Below are positions 15,202 through 22,834 of a stretch of 64,000 nt of DNA, piece after piece. The stretch comes from Arthrobacter sp. AL12. GTDB lineage: Bacteria > Actinomycetota > Actinomycetes > Actinomycetales > Micrococcaceae. The position numbers and the translations under genes were made by a program. A model generated the notes under the pieces. That model was not told the DNA's origin, did no database searches, and saw nothing but the letters and a program-made list of their open reading frames with translations. The stretch's first letter is position 1. The number at the start of each line of letters is the position of its first letter. The DNA lies in assembly GCF_029960645.1 (NCBI RefSeq), contig NZ_JASBQY010000002.1, positions 258,161-322,160 of the forward strand. Reading direction: 5' to 3'.

Positions 15202-15892
15202 GATCCCTGTCCTTGTTGAGGACCAGCAGGTTGCGGAACGGGGTGCGTCGGATGACGGTCCAGCCCGGGGGAGCGGTGGCCTGGAGTTCGGCGGCGGTGT
15301 AGCTGCGGCGGATCGAGGTGAGGCCATCCTGCCTGATGTAGGAGCCCGTGAAGGGCCAGGATCCGGCGAAGAAGAGGGCGTAGGCGGCCGGGCTGCGCCG
15401 GAGGTCGTTGTGGATCACCCGGCCGCGGCAGAGCCTGGCGGACTCGGCGAGGAACCCCGGGAGTTCGTCCTCGGGCAGATGGTGCAGCACGTGGTTGGAC
15501 ACCACCAGGTCGAAGCTGCGACCCTCGACGGCGAGCTGGGCTGCCGTGGACTGACGGAACGTCACGCCCGAGGCCCGGTGCCGTTCGGCAGCGAAGCGGC
15601 TGGCGCGAGGATCCGGATCGATCGCCGTGATCTCCAGCTGGAGCCCATCGCGGGCGGCCCAGCGGGAGAGCATCACCGGCACGTCGCCGCCGCCGCAGCC
15701 GATGTCCAGCAAGGTGGCGGGACCGTTCCGCAGGCGCGGCCTGAACTGGCTCCGGTAGATGCCCCGCCAGCCGGAGACGGCCCGGTTCACGAGCGCAAAC
15801 TGGGCATAGGTGCGGTCCAGCCGGACCGGATCACAGCCGGGCAGGTCCATCTCCTCAACGGCGTGCGCCGCACGATCCCGCAGCAGGTGCAC
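15194..15892 (-). CDS. Class I SAM-dependent methyltransferase (second gene of the type III PKS operon)
   Basis: A 232-residue methyltransferase with motif I LLDIGCGGGD at 61-70, an acidic residue after strand 2 (ITAIDPDPRAS) and a motif IV region FDLVVSNHVLHHLPEDEL. This is the UbiE/Methyltransf_11 pattern, used for small molecules. The GTG start is six bases after the polyketide synthase stop and the gene overlaps the downstream monooxygenase, so all three are one transcription unit. The likely substrate is the ring carbon or hydroxyl of the synthase product; this is an inference from context. Confidence 0.85.
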   Translation of the reverse strand: MHLLRDRAAHAVEEMDLPGCDPVRLDRTYAQFALVNRAVSGWRGIYRSQFRPRLRNGPATLLDIGCGGGDVPVMLSRWAARDGLQLEITAIDPDPRASRFAAERHRASGVTFRQSTAAQLAVEGRSFDLVVSNHVLHHLPEDELPGFLAESARLCRGRVIHNDLRRSPAAYALFFAGSWPFTGSYIRQDGLTSIRRSYTAAELQATAPPGWTVIRRTPFRNLLVLNKDRDHG

Positions 15893-15898
15893 TGGTTT

Positions 15899-17137
15899 TC
15901 AGGCCAGGGCCGATGCCGGCTGGGCGGGCCCGTTCCGGGCCGCGTGCCCGCTCCGGGCCGCGTGCCCGCTCCGCTGCGGCGGGTCTCCACGGCGCGGGCT
16001 GCTGAGCTTGGTGAACAGCGCCGATTCCACCGTCAGTCCCGGCCCAAACGCCATCGAGCAGATCCGCTCCGCGCCGTCGTCGGCACCCTCCGCCGGCGGC
16101 AGGTCAAGGATGTGCCGGAGCACGAACAGCACGGTGGCGCTGCTCATGTTCCCGTAGTTGCGCAGCGTCTCACGGGCCGGGACCAGCTGCTCGTCGCTCA
16201 GCTCCAGCCGCGACTGGACCTTGTCCAGGATGCTGCGGCCGCCGGGGTGGATGGCCCAGTGCCGGATGTCGCGGTAGGGGAGTCCCCGCAGGGCACCCTC
16301 CCGGGAGAGGAGTGGTTCCAGGGCGCCGATGATGTGGTCATCGATGATGTGGGGGACGTAGTTCCCCAGGACCATCTCGAAACCTTCGTCGCCGATATTC
16401 CACGCCATGGACTCCTCGCCGACCGGGGTAAGGACGGTCTCAAAGTGGTCCAGCTGCAAGAGCGACGGTTCGTCCGGGCGCTCCTGGGCCGTGACGATGG
16501 CGGCGGCCGCGCCGTCGGCAAACAGCGCCGAGCCCATGATGGTGTCAGGGTCGTTCGAGGTCCGGACGTGCAGGGAGCACAGTTCGGCGCAGACGACCAG
16601 GACGACGGCGTCGGGGTCGGCCTCGCAGAAGGATTTGGCCGCCCGCAGGGCGGGGAACGCCGCGTAACAGCCCATGAATCCGAGGTGGTAGCGCTGCACG
16701 GCAGGATCCAGGCCGAGGGCACGGACGATTTTGTAGTCTGGGCCGGGGTTGAAGAACCCAGTGCAGGACACCGTGACGAGGTGGGTTATGTCCTGGGACG
16801 TGATCCCGGGACAGGCGTCCAGGGCCTTCTGTGCTGCCTCGATGAAGAGTTTGGTGGCTTCGGTGGCAAAGATGTCGTTGCGGACTTTGGTACTGGGGCT
16901 CAGCAGCAGCCCCGTGCCGGCGTTGAAAAACCGCGGGTTCTCCGCCTGGTGATCCTTCGTCAGTTCCTCGACGGCCGTGTGGCGGGTGTCGATGGCAGCG
17001 GAATCAAAACAGGTGCTGACCAGACGGGTGCCCAGCCTGGTCAGCCCCGGCTGGGCCGCGAAAACGTCCCGGGCCTCCGTTTGGATCAGGACAGTGGGCG
17101 GGACAGCAGTTTCCAGGGACCTCAGGTAGACCGTCAT
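15899..17137 (-). CDS. Type III polyketide synthase (chalcone/stilbene synthase family)
   Basis: This 412-residue thiolase-fold enzyme condenses an acyl-CoA starter with malonyl-CoA units. The catalytic triad is intact: Cys157 in HLGFMGCYAAF, His297 in HWAIHPGG and Asn330 in NYGNMSSATVLF. It is the first gene of an operon with a methyltransferase and an FAD monooxygenase, the order of the S. griseus srsABC phenolic-lipid operon. The C-terminus carries a family-atypical tail of about 35 residues (Arg/Gly/His/Ala-rich) containing two perfect 18-bp repeats. A UvrA-like ATPase is divergent across 133 bases. Starter unit and ring type cannot be predicted from the sequence alone. Confidence 0.9.
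   Translation of the reverse strand: MTVYLRSLETAVPPTVLIQTEARDVFAAQPGLTRLGTRLVSTCFDSAAIDTRHTAVEELTKDHQAENPRFFNAGTGLLLSPSTKVRNDIFATEATKLFIEAAQKALDACPGITSQDITHLVTVSCTGFFNPGPDYKIVRALGLDPAVQRYHLGFMGCYAAFPALRAAKSFCEADPDAVVLVVCAELCSLHVRTSNDPDTIMGSALFADGAAAAIVTAQERPDEPSLLQLDHFETVLTPVGEESMAWNIGDEGFEMVLGNYVPHIIDDHIIGALEPLLSREGALRGLPYRDIRHWAIHPGGRSILDKVQSRLELSDEQLVPARETLRNYGNMSSATVLFVLRHILDLPPAEGADDGAERICSMAFGPGLTVESALFTKLSSPRRGDPPQRSGHAARSGHAARNGPAQPASALA
15935..15970. repeat. Two perfect 18-bp tandem repeats in the polyketide synthase tail
   Basis: The unit CCGGGCCGCGTGCCCGCT is present twice without change (15935-15952, 15953-15970). It encodes a repeated Ser-Gly-His-Ala-Ala-Arg in the dispensable-looking C-terminal tail. 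Confidence 0.85.
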
Positions 17138-17270
17138 GGTTCATTCTCAGCGAGGCCGGCGCAGAAGACAATGGATTCGCCCGCGGATCCCGGCTCGAAG
17201 CTGGTTAGATAGAGCCAGAGTACGCCGGCGGAGACCGCAAACGCGGCCCCGCCCACAAGAGGGAGACACG

Positions 17271-19685
17271 ATGAGCATGGCTTCGACGTCGGAAACGCAG
17301 CCGGATGCGCGGCCCGGCACGCAGCCGCGTTCGCTGCATGTTGCCGACAGCCACGACCTGATCCGCGTGGTCGGAGCCCGTGAGAACAACCTCAAAGACA
17401 TCAGCATCGAGATCCCGAAACGCCGTCTGACGGTGTTCACCGGTGTGTCCGGCTCCGGCAAGAGCTCGCTCGTGTTCGCCACCATCGCCGCTGAGTCGCA
17501 GCGGATGATCAACGAGACGTACAGCGCCTTTGTGCAGGGGTTCATGCCCAACCTGGCGCGTCCGGACGTCGACCACCTTGAGGGGCTGACGACGGCGATC
17601 ATCGTCGACCAGGAACGGATGGGCGCGAACCCCCGTTCCACGGTGGGCACGGCCACCGACGCCAACGCCATGCTCCGGATCCTTTTCAGCCGCCTGGGAT
17701 CGCCGTATGTGGGGCCGCCCACGGCATTCTCCTTCAACGTCCCGACCCGGAAGGCAAGCGGGGTGATGAGCACCGAAAAGGGCGGCCGGGTGGAGAAAAG
17801 CGTCGTCCAGAACGCCGTCTATTTGGGCGGGATGTGTCCGCGCTGCGAGGGCATGGGCTCGGTCTCCGACTTCGACCTCACCGCGCTCTACGACGAGAGC
17901 AAGTCGCTCGCCGAGGGCGCGCTGACGATCCCCGGCTACAGCATGGACGGCTGGTACGGCCGCATCTTCAGCGGCGCCGGCTTCAACATGGACAAGCCGA
18001 TCGCGAAGTTCACCAAGAAGGAAATGCAGGACCTCCTCTTCAAGGAGCCGACCAAGATCAAGGTCGAGGGAATCAACCTGACGTATGAGGGCCTGATCCC
18101 GAAGATCCAGAAATCGATGCTCTCCAGGGACGTCGACGCGATGCAGCCCCACATCCGGGCCTTCGTGGAGCGTGCCATCACGTTCCAGGCCTGCCCGGAA
18201 TGCGACGGCACACGGCTCAGCCCGGAGGCCCGGTCCTCGAAGATCCAGGGCAAGAATATCGCCGAGCTGTGCGGGATGCAGATCAGCGATCTGGCAGGGT
18301 GGGTCCGCGGGCTCGACGAGCCTTCCGTCGCGCCGCTGCTCCATGGCCTGCAGCACCTGCTCGACTCGTTCGCCGAAATCGGGCTGGGCTACCTCTCGCT
18401 GGACCGGCCGGCGGGCACGCTGTCCGGGGGAGAAGCACAGCGCACCAAGATGATCCGGCACCTCGGCTCGTCCCTGACGGATATCACCTACGTCTTCGAC
18501 GAGCCGACGATCGGCCTGCACCCGCATGACATCGAGCGGATGAACCGGCTCCTGCTGCAGCTGCGGGACAAAGGCAACACGGTGCTCGTCGTCGAGCACA
18601 AGCCGGAGACCATCGCCATCGCCGACCACGTCGTTGACCTTGGCCCCGGCGCCGGCACCGAGGGCGGCCGCGTCTGCTTTGAGGGAAGCGTGGAGGCCCT
18701 GCGGGGGAGTGACACCATCACCGGACGCCACCTCGATGACCGGGCCAGGGTCAAGGAATCGGTGCGTAAACCGTCCGGGACGCTCGCGGTGCGCGGTGCC
18801 TCGACGCACAACCTCAAGGACGTCGACGTCGATATCCCGCTCGGGATGCTGTGCGTGCTCACCGGCGTGGCCGGGTCGGGGAAGAGCTCGCTGATCCAGG
18901 GTTCGGTCGCCGGCCGGGACGGCGTGGTGGTGATCGATCAGGGGGCGATCAGGGGGTCCAGGCGCAGCAACCCGGCGACGTACACGGGCCTTCTAGAGCC
19001 GATCCGCAAGGCGTTCGCCAAGGCCAACGGCGTGAAGCCGGCCCTGTTCAGCTCCAATTCGGAAGGCGCCTGTCCCACCTGCAACGGCGCGGGCGTCATT
19101 TTCACCGAACTGGGTGTGATGGCCACCGTCGAGTCCACCTGCGAGGTCTGCGAGGGCCGGAGGTTCCAGGCGTCAGTCCTGGAATACCAGCTGGGCGGCC
19201 GCAACATCGCCGAAGTGCTGGCCATGTCAATGACCGAGGCCGAGGCGTTCTTTGGAGCCGGCGAGGCGAAGACGCCGGCGGCTCACAAGATCCTCGGCCG
19301 GCTCGCAGACGTCGGGCTTGGCTACCTGACCCTGGGACAGCCGCTCACCACGCTGTCCGGCGGCGAGCGGCAGAGGGTCAAGCTGGCCACCCAGATGGCC
19401 GAGAAGGGTGACGTCTACGTCCTCGACGAGCCCACCACAGGCCTGCACCTCGCCGATGTCCAGAACCTGCTGGGCCTCCTGGACCGCCTGGTGGACTCCG
19501 GCAAGTCGGTCATCGTCATCGAACACCACCAGGCCGTCATGGCGCACGCCGACTGGATCATAGATCTGGGCCCGGGCGCCGGGCACGACGGCGGCCGGAT
19601 CGTCTTCGAGGGCACACCGGCCGGGCTGATCGCGGCCCGCAGCACCCTCACCGGCGAGCACCTGGCGGCCTACGTCGCGCGGTGA
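17271..19685 (+). CDS. UvrA-like ABC ATPase (UvrA2/DrrC type)
   Basis: An 804-residue protein with two ABC cassettes in the UvrA arrangement. Walker A GVSGSGKS is at 58-65 and GVAGSGKSS at 532-540; signatures LSGGEAQR and LSGGERQR start near 384 and 695; Walker B/D-loop sequences are VFDEPTIGLH and VLDEPTTGLH. Zinc-finger cysteine pairs (CPRC, CPEC, CPTC, CEVC) are retained. It is about 150 residues shorter than housekeeping UvrA, as in the UvrA2/DrrC class that lacks the UvrB-binding region; DrrC gives daunorubicin resistance in Streptomyces. The ATG follows GAGGGAGA. Its position divergent to the polyketide operon suggests self-protection, an inference only. Confidence 0.87.
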   Translation: MSMASTSETQPDARPGTQPRSLHVADSHDLIRVVGARENNLKDISIEIPKRRLTVFTGVSGSGKSSLVFATIAAESQRMINETYSAFVQGFMPNLARPDVDHLEGLTTAIIVDQERMGANPRSTVGTATDANAMLRILFSRLGSPYVGPPTAFSFNVPTRKASGVMSTEKGGRVEKSVVQNAVYLGGMCPRCEGMGSVSDFDLTALYDESKSLAEGALTIPGYSMDGWYGRIFSGAGFNMDKPIAKFTKKEMQDLLFKEPTKIKVEGINLTYEGLIPKIQKSMLSRDVDAMQPHIRAFVERAITFQACPECDGTRLSPEARSSKIQGKNIAELCGMQISDLAGWVRGLDEPSVAPLLHGLQHLLDSFAEIGLGYLSLDRPAGTLSGGEAQRTKMIRHLGSSLTDITYVFDEPTIGLHPHDIERMNRLLLQLRDKGNTVLVVEHKPETIAIADHVVDLGPGAGTEGGRVCFEGSVEALRGSDTITGRHLDDRARVKESVRKPSGTLAVRGASTHNLKDVDVDIPLGMLCVLTGVAGSGKSSLIQGSVAGRDGVVVIDQGAIRGSRRSNPATYTGLLEPIRKAFAKANGVKPALFSSNSEGACPTCNGAGVIFTELGVMATVESTCEVCEGRRFQASVLEYQLGGRNIAEVLAMSMTEAEAFFGAGEAKTPAAHKILGRLADVGLGYLTLGQPLTTLSGGERQRVKLATQMAEKGDVYVLDEPTTGLHLADVQNLLGLLDRLVDSGKSVIVIEHHQAVMAHADWIIDLGPGAGHDGGRIVFEGTPAGLIAARSTLTGEHLAAYVAR

Positions 19686-19790
19686 CGGTGCGTTGATTCG
19701 CCGCCAGCCGCACTCGGCAACCCGCTGGACAGTCAATTCGCGATCTACCCTTCCGTGCGTGGGCGCCTAGGTGCGGATACCTGTAGTCCG

Positions 19791-19819
19791 TTGTCCGGCG
19801 CCGCAGGCGAATCTATACT
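19791..19819 (+). promoter_or_regulatory. Promoter of the BBE-like oxidase gene
   Basis: TTGTCC (19791-19796), a 17-base spacer and TATACT (19814-19819) form a near-consensus promoter. The start site would be near 19826, leaving a leader of about 120 bases before the GGAGG at 19932-19936 and the ATG at 19947. Confidence 0.6.
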
Positions 19820-19946
19820 GTGGACACCGCGAGCTGTTCCGGTGCCGTGGCGGCTGGAAGCATCGCCGTGCAGCGCCGACCCCGGGGAGATCAATTCCAC
19901 TGTTGGACCAGGGGTACCAACCCCCAGGCACGGAGGCAGCAGACCG

Positions 19947-21368
19947 ATGAGCACAAAGCATCAGGGCGAGCAGGCCGGCGACGAGGACCGTGCCCTGCAG
20001 GAGTTGCGCGGGCAACTGGCAGGGTCGGTGATCGAACCGCAAGATCCCTTGTACGACGAGGCCCGGGCGGTATGGAACGGCATGATCGACGTGCATCCGC
20101 GGGCCGTGATCCGGGCGGGAGGCGTCGGAGACATTGATCCCGTCCTTCAGACGGCCCGGCGCACCGGCCTGCCGCTTGCCGTACGCGGGGGCGGGCACAA
20201 CATCGCCGGCCACAGCACCGTCGAAGGTGGCCTGGTGCTGGATCTGGGCCAGTTGCGCGGGGTGGAGGTCGATGTGGAAAACCGGCTCGTGACCGTCGAA
20301 CCCGGGGCGACCCTGGCGGACGTGGACCGGGCCACCACCACGCACGGACTGGCCGTGCCGCTTGGCGTCATCAGCGCCACCGGGGTCGCCGGGCTGACCC
20401 TCGGCGGAGGGGTCGGCTGGCTGACTCGGCCCAACGGGCTGAGCCTGGACGATCTGGTCTCCGCCGATGTCATCACTGCCGCGGGAGAGCACCTGCACGC
20501 CAGCGAACAAGATAACCCCGAACTGTTCTGGGGGTTGCGCGGCGGGGGCGGGAACTTCGGGGTGGTGTCTTCCTTCACCTTCCGCGCCCGGCAGTTGCCG
20601 GCTGCCGTGCTGGGTGGAAACTTCTTCTACCGGCCGTCCCGCTGGAAAAGCGCGCTGGGCGCGTTCGACAAGTGGACGCAGGGTCTACCCGAGGCAATGA
20701 ATCCGATCGTCTCCTTCCTGGTGCTCCCGCCCGACTTGGACATGGGGGAGGAGCCGTGGATGATCATCGGCTTCGCCTGGGCTTCGGAAAACCACCAACC
20801 CGGACTCGAACTGATCGAACAACTGCGCGCCGCCGCACCCCCGGACGAGGAAGAAGTCGCCCCGACCGCCTGGCCGGTGTGGCAGTCCGCCATGGACGAC
20901 CTCTTTCCGAGGGGCTCCCGGGGGTACTGGAAAAACTTATCGTTCTCGCGGATGGACGATGATGCCGTCGACGTTCTGGTCGGTTTCGCCTCTGAAGTGA
21001 CCTGGCTGGGAACCGGGATCGATATCCACCACATGGAAGGGGCCTTCGGGCGTGTGCCGGAGGAGGCCACAGCGTTTCCCCACCGCTCGGCAAAGTTCTG
21101 GCTGAACATCTACGGCTTCTGGAACGACCCGGCGGAGGACGATCGGCTGAGCGCCTTCGCCCGGAAGGCCTACACTCTCATGCGGCCGTTCGCCGAGGAC
21201 GGCCAGTACGTCAACTTCCTCGGCGCAGAAACCGGACAGGACATCACCGAGGCAGCACGTGAGGCTTACGGGCCGGACAAATATGACCGACTCTTGGCGC
21301 TGAAGAACCGTTTCGACCCGCAAAACCTTTTCCGGCTCAACCACAACATCGTACCGACCTCGGCCTGA
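19947..21368 (+). CDS. FAD-binding oxidoreductase of the berberine-bridge-enzyme-like family
   Basis: The 473-residue product has the vanillyl-alcohol-oxidase/PCMH FAD-binding fold. AVRGGGHNIAGHS (residues 78-90) contains the His (84) that usually carries covalent FAD; the second flavin-linking Cys of bicovalent members is not seen in the GGGVGWLTRPNG region. The C-terminal BBE motif NRFDPQNLFRLNHNI is intact. Such enzymes oxidise sugars, alkaloids or polyketides. GGAGG ten bases upstream sets the ATG at 19947. It follows the UvrA-like gene on the same strand but has its own strong promoter, so membership in the polyketide island is possible but unproven. It is the last gene before the dif-like site. 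Confidence 0.85.
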   Translation: MSTKHQGEQAGDEDRALQELRGQLAGSVIEPQDPLYDEARAVWNGMIDVHPRAVIRAGGVGDIDPVLQTARRTGLPLAVRGGGHNIAGHSTVEGGLVLDLGQLRGVEVDVENRLVTVEPGATLADVDRATTTHGLAVPLGVISATGVAGLTLGGGVGWLTRPNGLSLDDLVSADVITAAGEHLHASEQDNPELFWGLRGGGGNFGVVSSFTFRARQLPAAVLGGNFFYRPSRWKSALGAFDKWTQGLPEAMNPIVSFLVLPPDLDMGEEPWMIIGFAWASENHQPGLELIEQLRAAAPPDEEEVAPTAWPVWQSAMDDLFPRGSRGYWKNLSFSRMDDDAVDVLVGFASEVTWLGTGIDIHHMEGAFGRVPEEATAFPHRSAKFWLNIYGFWNDPAEDDRLSAFARKAYTLMRPFAEDGQYVNFLGAETGQDITEAAREAYGPDKYDRLLALKNRFDPQNLFRLNHNIVPTSA

Positions 21369-21418
21369 GCCAGCGGCGGAAAGAGACTTCTCGCAGCCAC
21401 TTCTACTCCCTTGCTTTA

Positions 21419-21446
21419 AACGCCGATAATCAACATTATGTCAAGT
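21419..21446 (+). other. Putative chromosomal dif site (XerC/XerD recombination site)
   Basis: A 28-bp sequence built as 11-6-11: left arm AACGCCGATAA, centre TCAACA, right arm TTATGTCAAGT. From position 21423 it agrees with the actinobacterial dif consensus as I remember it (CCGATAAT, two variable bases, ACATTATGTCAAGT). The right arm matches the Escherichia coli XerD arm at 9 of 11 positions. It lies in a short AT-rich island outside any gene, between a plus-strand gene and minus-strand genes. Confidence 0.8.
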
Positions 21447-21480
21447 AGAACCGTGATTATTGCACGTGAACTGTGATTTG

Positions 21481-21981
21481 TCAGGTGCGGGACGGGGGCG
21501 CAGCGTGTGAAGAGCTTGGCGGGTTACGCCCGCTCTGATCCGCGCGGTCCTCGGCGCCGTGGGCACGCTGGGGCTCCTTGGATCGTTCGGGCCGCCGAGA
21601 CGCGCGCCAAAGAGCCACCCCACTGAACGCCGCCGCCGCGACACCGGCAACCCACCAGGCTTTCCGGGGCTGCTTGCTCATGGAAGCCTTTGAAACCGAC
21701 GCGGTGCCATCGGGAATGATCCGCGCAATGCGCTCATGGAGCCTGGGGGTGACTGTCTCAACTCCCCCGGCGAGTTCTTCGGCGATAGCCCTCAAGCTGG
21801 CCTGCAGTCGCGGCGATGCCACATCAATTCCGCTGTCCACCCCCGCGAGAGCGCGGCGGAGGGCGGATTCGACGGCGGGCGTCGCCCATTCTCTGCCCTT
21901 CTCCAGGCGCCCAATGAGAGCCTCCTGCAAGTGACGCGATTGAGCGGTCGTGGCGGTGGCGGTTTTATCTGACAGATGCAC
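21481..21981 (-). CDS. Hypothetical protein with one membrane helix
   Basis: I do not recognise a family for this 166-residue protein. Residues 1-90 look like an amphipathic helical segment with repeated Ala/Leu/Arg/Glu stretches, interrupted by SGIDVASPRLQ and VETVTPRLHERI, which resemble each other and may be a duplicated motif. A membrane helix lies at about 109-125 (WWVAGVAAAAFSGVALW), followed by a basic, Pro/Ser-rich disordered tail. There is no signal peptide. The codon usage is in line with its neighbours. It is the first gene right of the dif-like site. Confidence 0.6.
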   Translation of the reverse strand: MHLSDKTATATTAQSRHLQEALIGRLEKGREWATPAVESALRRALAGVDSGIDVASPRLQASLRAIAEELAGGVETVTPRLHERIARIIPDGTASVSKASMSKQPRKAWWVAGVAAAAFSGVALWRASRRPERSKEPQRAHGAEDRADQSGRNPPSSSHAAPPSRT

Positions 21982-22237
21982 AGGTGCCTCCCGGGCCGAG
22001 GAATGTGGGGCCCAGCTTAGGGTTCGTTCCCCAGGAAATACAGCCTTGATTTCAAGATGCTCGCGCCGGTGCCGTCATGGGCCGGACACAGAAGTTGAGA
22101 CAGTGTCCCCGGCACGAAGCTGACACGCCGGCGGGCGCCAGCGGGAACCTGAATTAGAGTTCATGTCACCACTCCCCTGCGCCCCCGTCCGCAAGGGACC
22201 CGCGATCTCCCGGCTGAACACTGCGGACCGGATGGCG
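21982..22237. other. Gap without recognisable features
   Basis: I see no gene or clear terminator in these 256 bases between the hypothetical gene and arfB. The part nearest 21981 presumably contains the promoter of the minus-strand hypothetical gene, but no convincing hexamers stand out. Confidence 0.3.
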
Positions 22238-22660
22238 CTACTCGGCGGACGGCCGCTGTCGTTGCCGTTTCGTCGCTGACCGCTGTTCCTTTGCGGCGAG
22301 GCGCCGACGGTTCGATCCGCGGGTGGGTTTGGTCGCACGGCGTCGTGCCGGTCCGGGAGCCAGGCCCACTGCCACAAGGTCGGCGAGCTTGGCCAGGGCG
22401 AGTTCACGATTGCGTAGCTGGGACCGCCGCTCTGAAGCGGTCACGGTGATCACCCCGGCGACGAGACGTCGTCCGAGTCGCGTGAGCAGCAATAGCCGCT
22501 GGTCATCCGATAGCACCGCAGAGTCGCTGATGTTCCACGAGAGTTCAACGCGGCTGTCCGACGTGTTGACGTGTTGACCGCCGGGCCCGGATGAACGCGA
22601 AAAACGCCAGCCAAGTTCCGACGAGGGAATCGTGAGCGCGGGCGACACCTCCAGATCCAT
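22238..22660 (-). CDS. arfB: ArfB/YaeJ-like peptidyl-tRNA hydrolase (ribosome rescue)
   Basis: This 140-residue protein matches the ArfB family: a release-factor catalytic domain with GPGGQHVN (GGQ at 27-29) inside SRSSGPGGQHVNTSDSRVELSW, followed by a long Lys/Arg-rich C-terminal tail (KPTRGSNRRRLAAKEQRSATKRQRQR) that in ArfB enters the empty mRNA channel. It hydrolyses peptidyl-tRNA on ribosomes stalled without a stop codon. The ATG at 22660 is preferred over a GTG six codons upstream because family members begin close to this point. The codon-recognition domains of RF1/RF2 are missing, which excludes a true release factor. Confidence 0.87.
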   Translation of the reverse strand: MDLEVSPALTIPSSELGWRFSRSSGPGGQHVNTSDSRVELSWNISDSAVLSDDQRLLLLTRLGRRLVAGVITVTASERRSQLRNRELALAKLADLVAVGLAPGPARRRATKPTRGSNRRRLAAKEQRSATKRQRQRPSAE

Positions 22661-22834
22661 ACCACCAGCGTTGCACACTATGGGCCCGATCAGAGCCCCG
22701 CCAGCGGAACGCTGCGCCGGGCGGATGAGACCATGGCGGACGACGACGGCGGGGCGGAAGCGCTGGCGTAGGACGGGGCTCCCCCGCGCACGGTGACATT
22801 CTCCAGCCCGCCGGCATGCGTTCCGGACGGGTCC

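Noticed and set aside
21426..21460. Inverted repeat ATAATCA/TGATTAT near the dif-like site, considered as a terminator or IS end
   Set aside because: Seven base pairs with a 21-base loop and no transposase or target duplication nearby; the left arm is part of the dif match, which explains the sequence better.
22733..22771. Tiny frame upstream of arfB starting ATGGCGGACGACG
   Set aside because: Twelve codons, no ribosome binding site, wrong strand for the neighbouring minus-strand genes.
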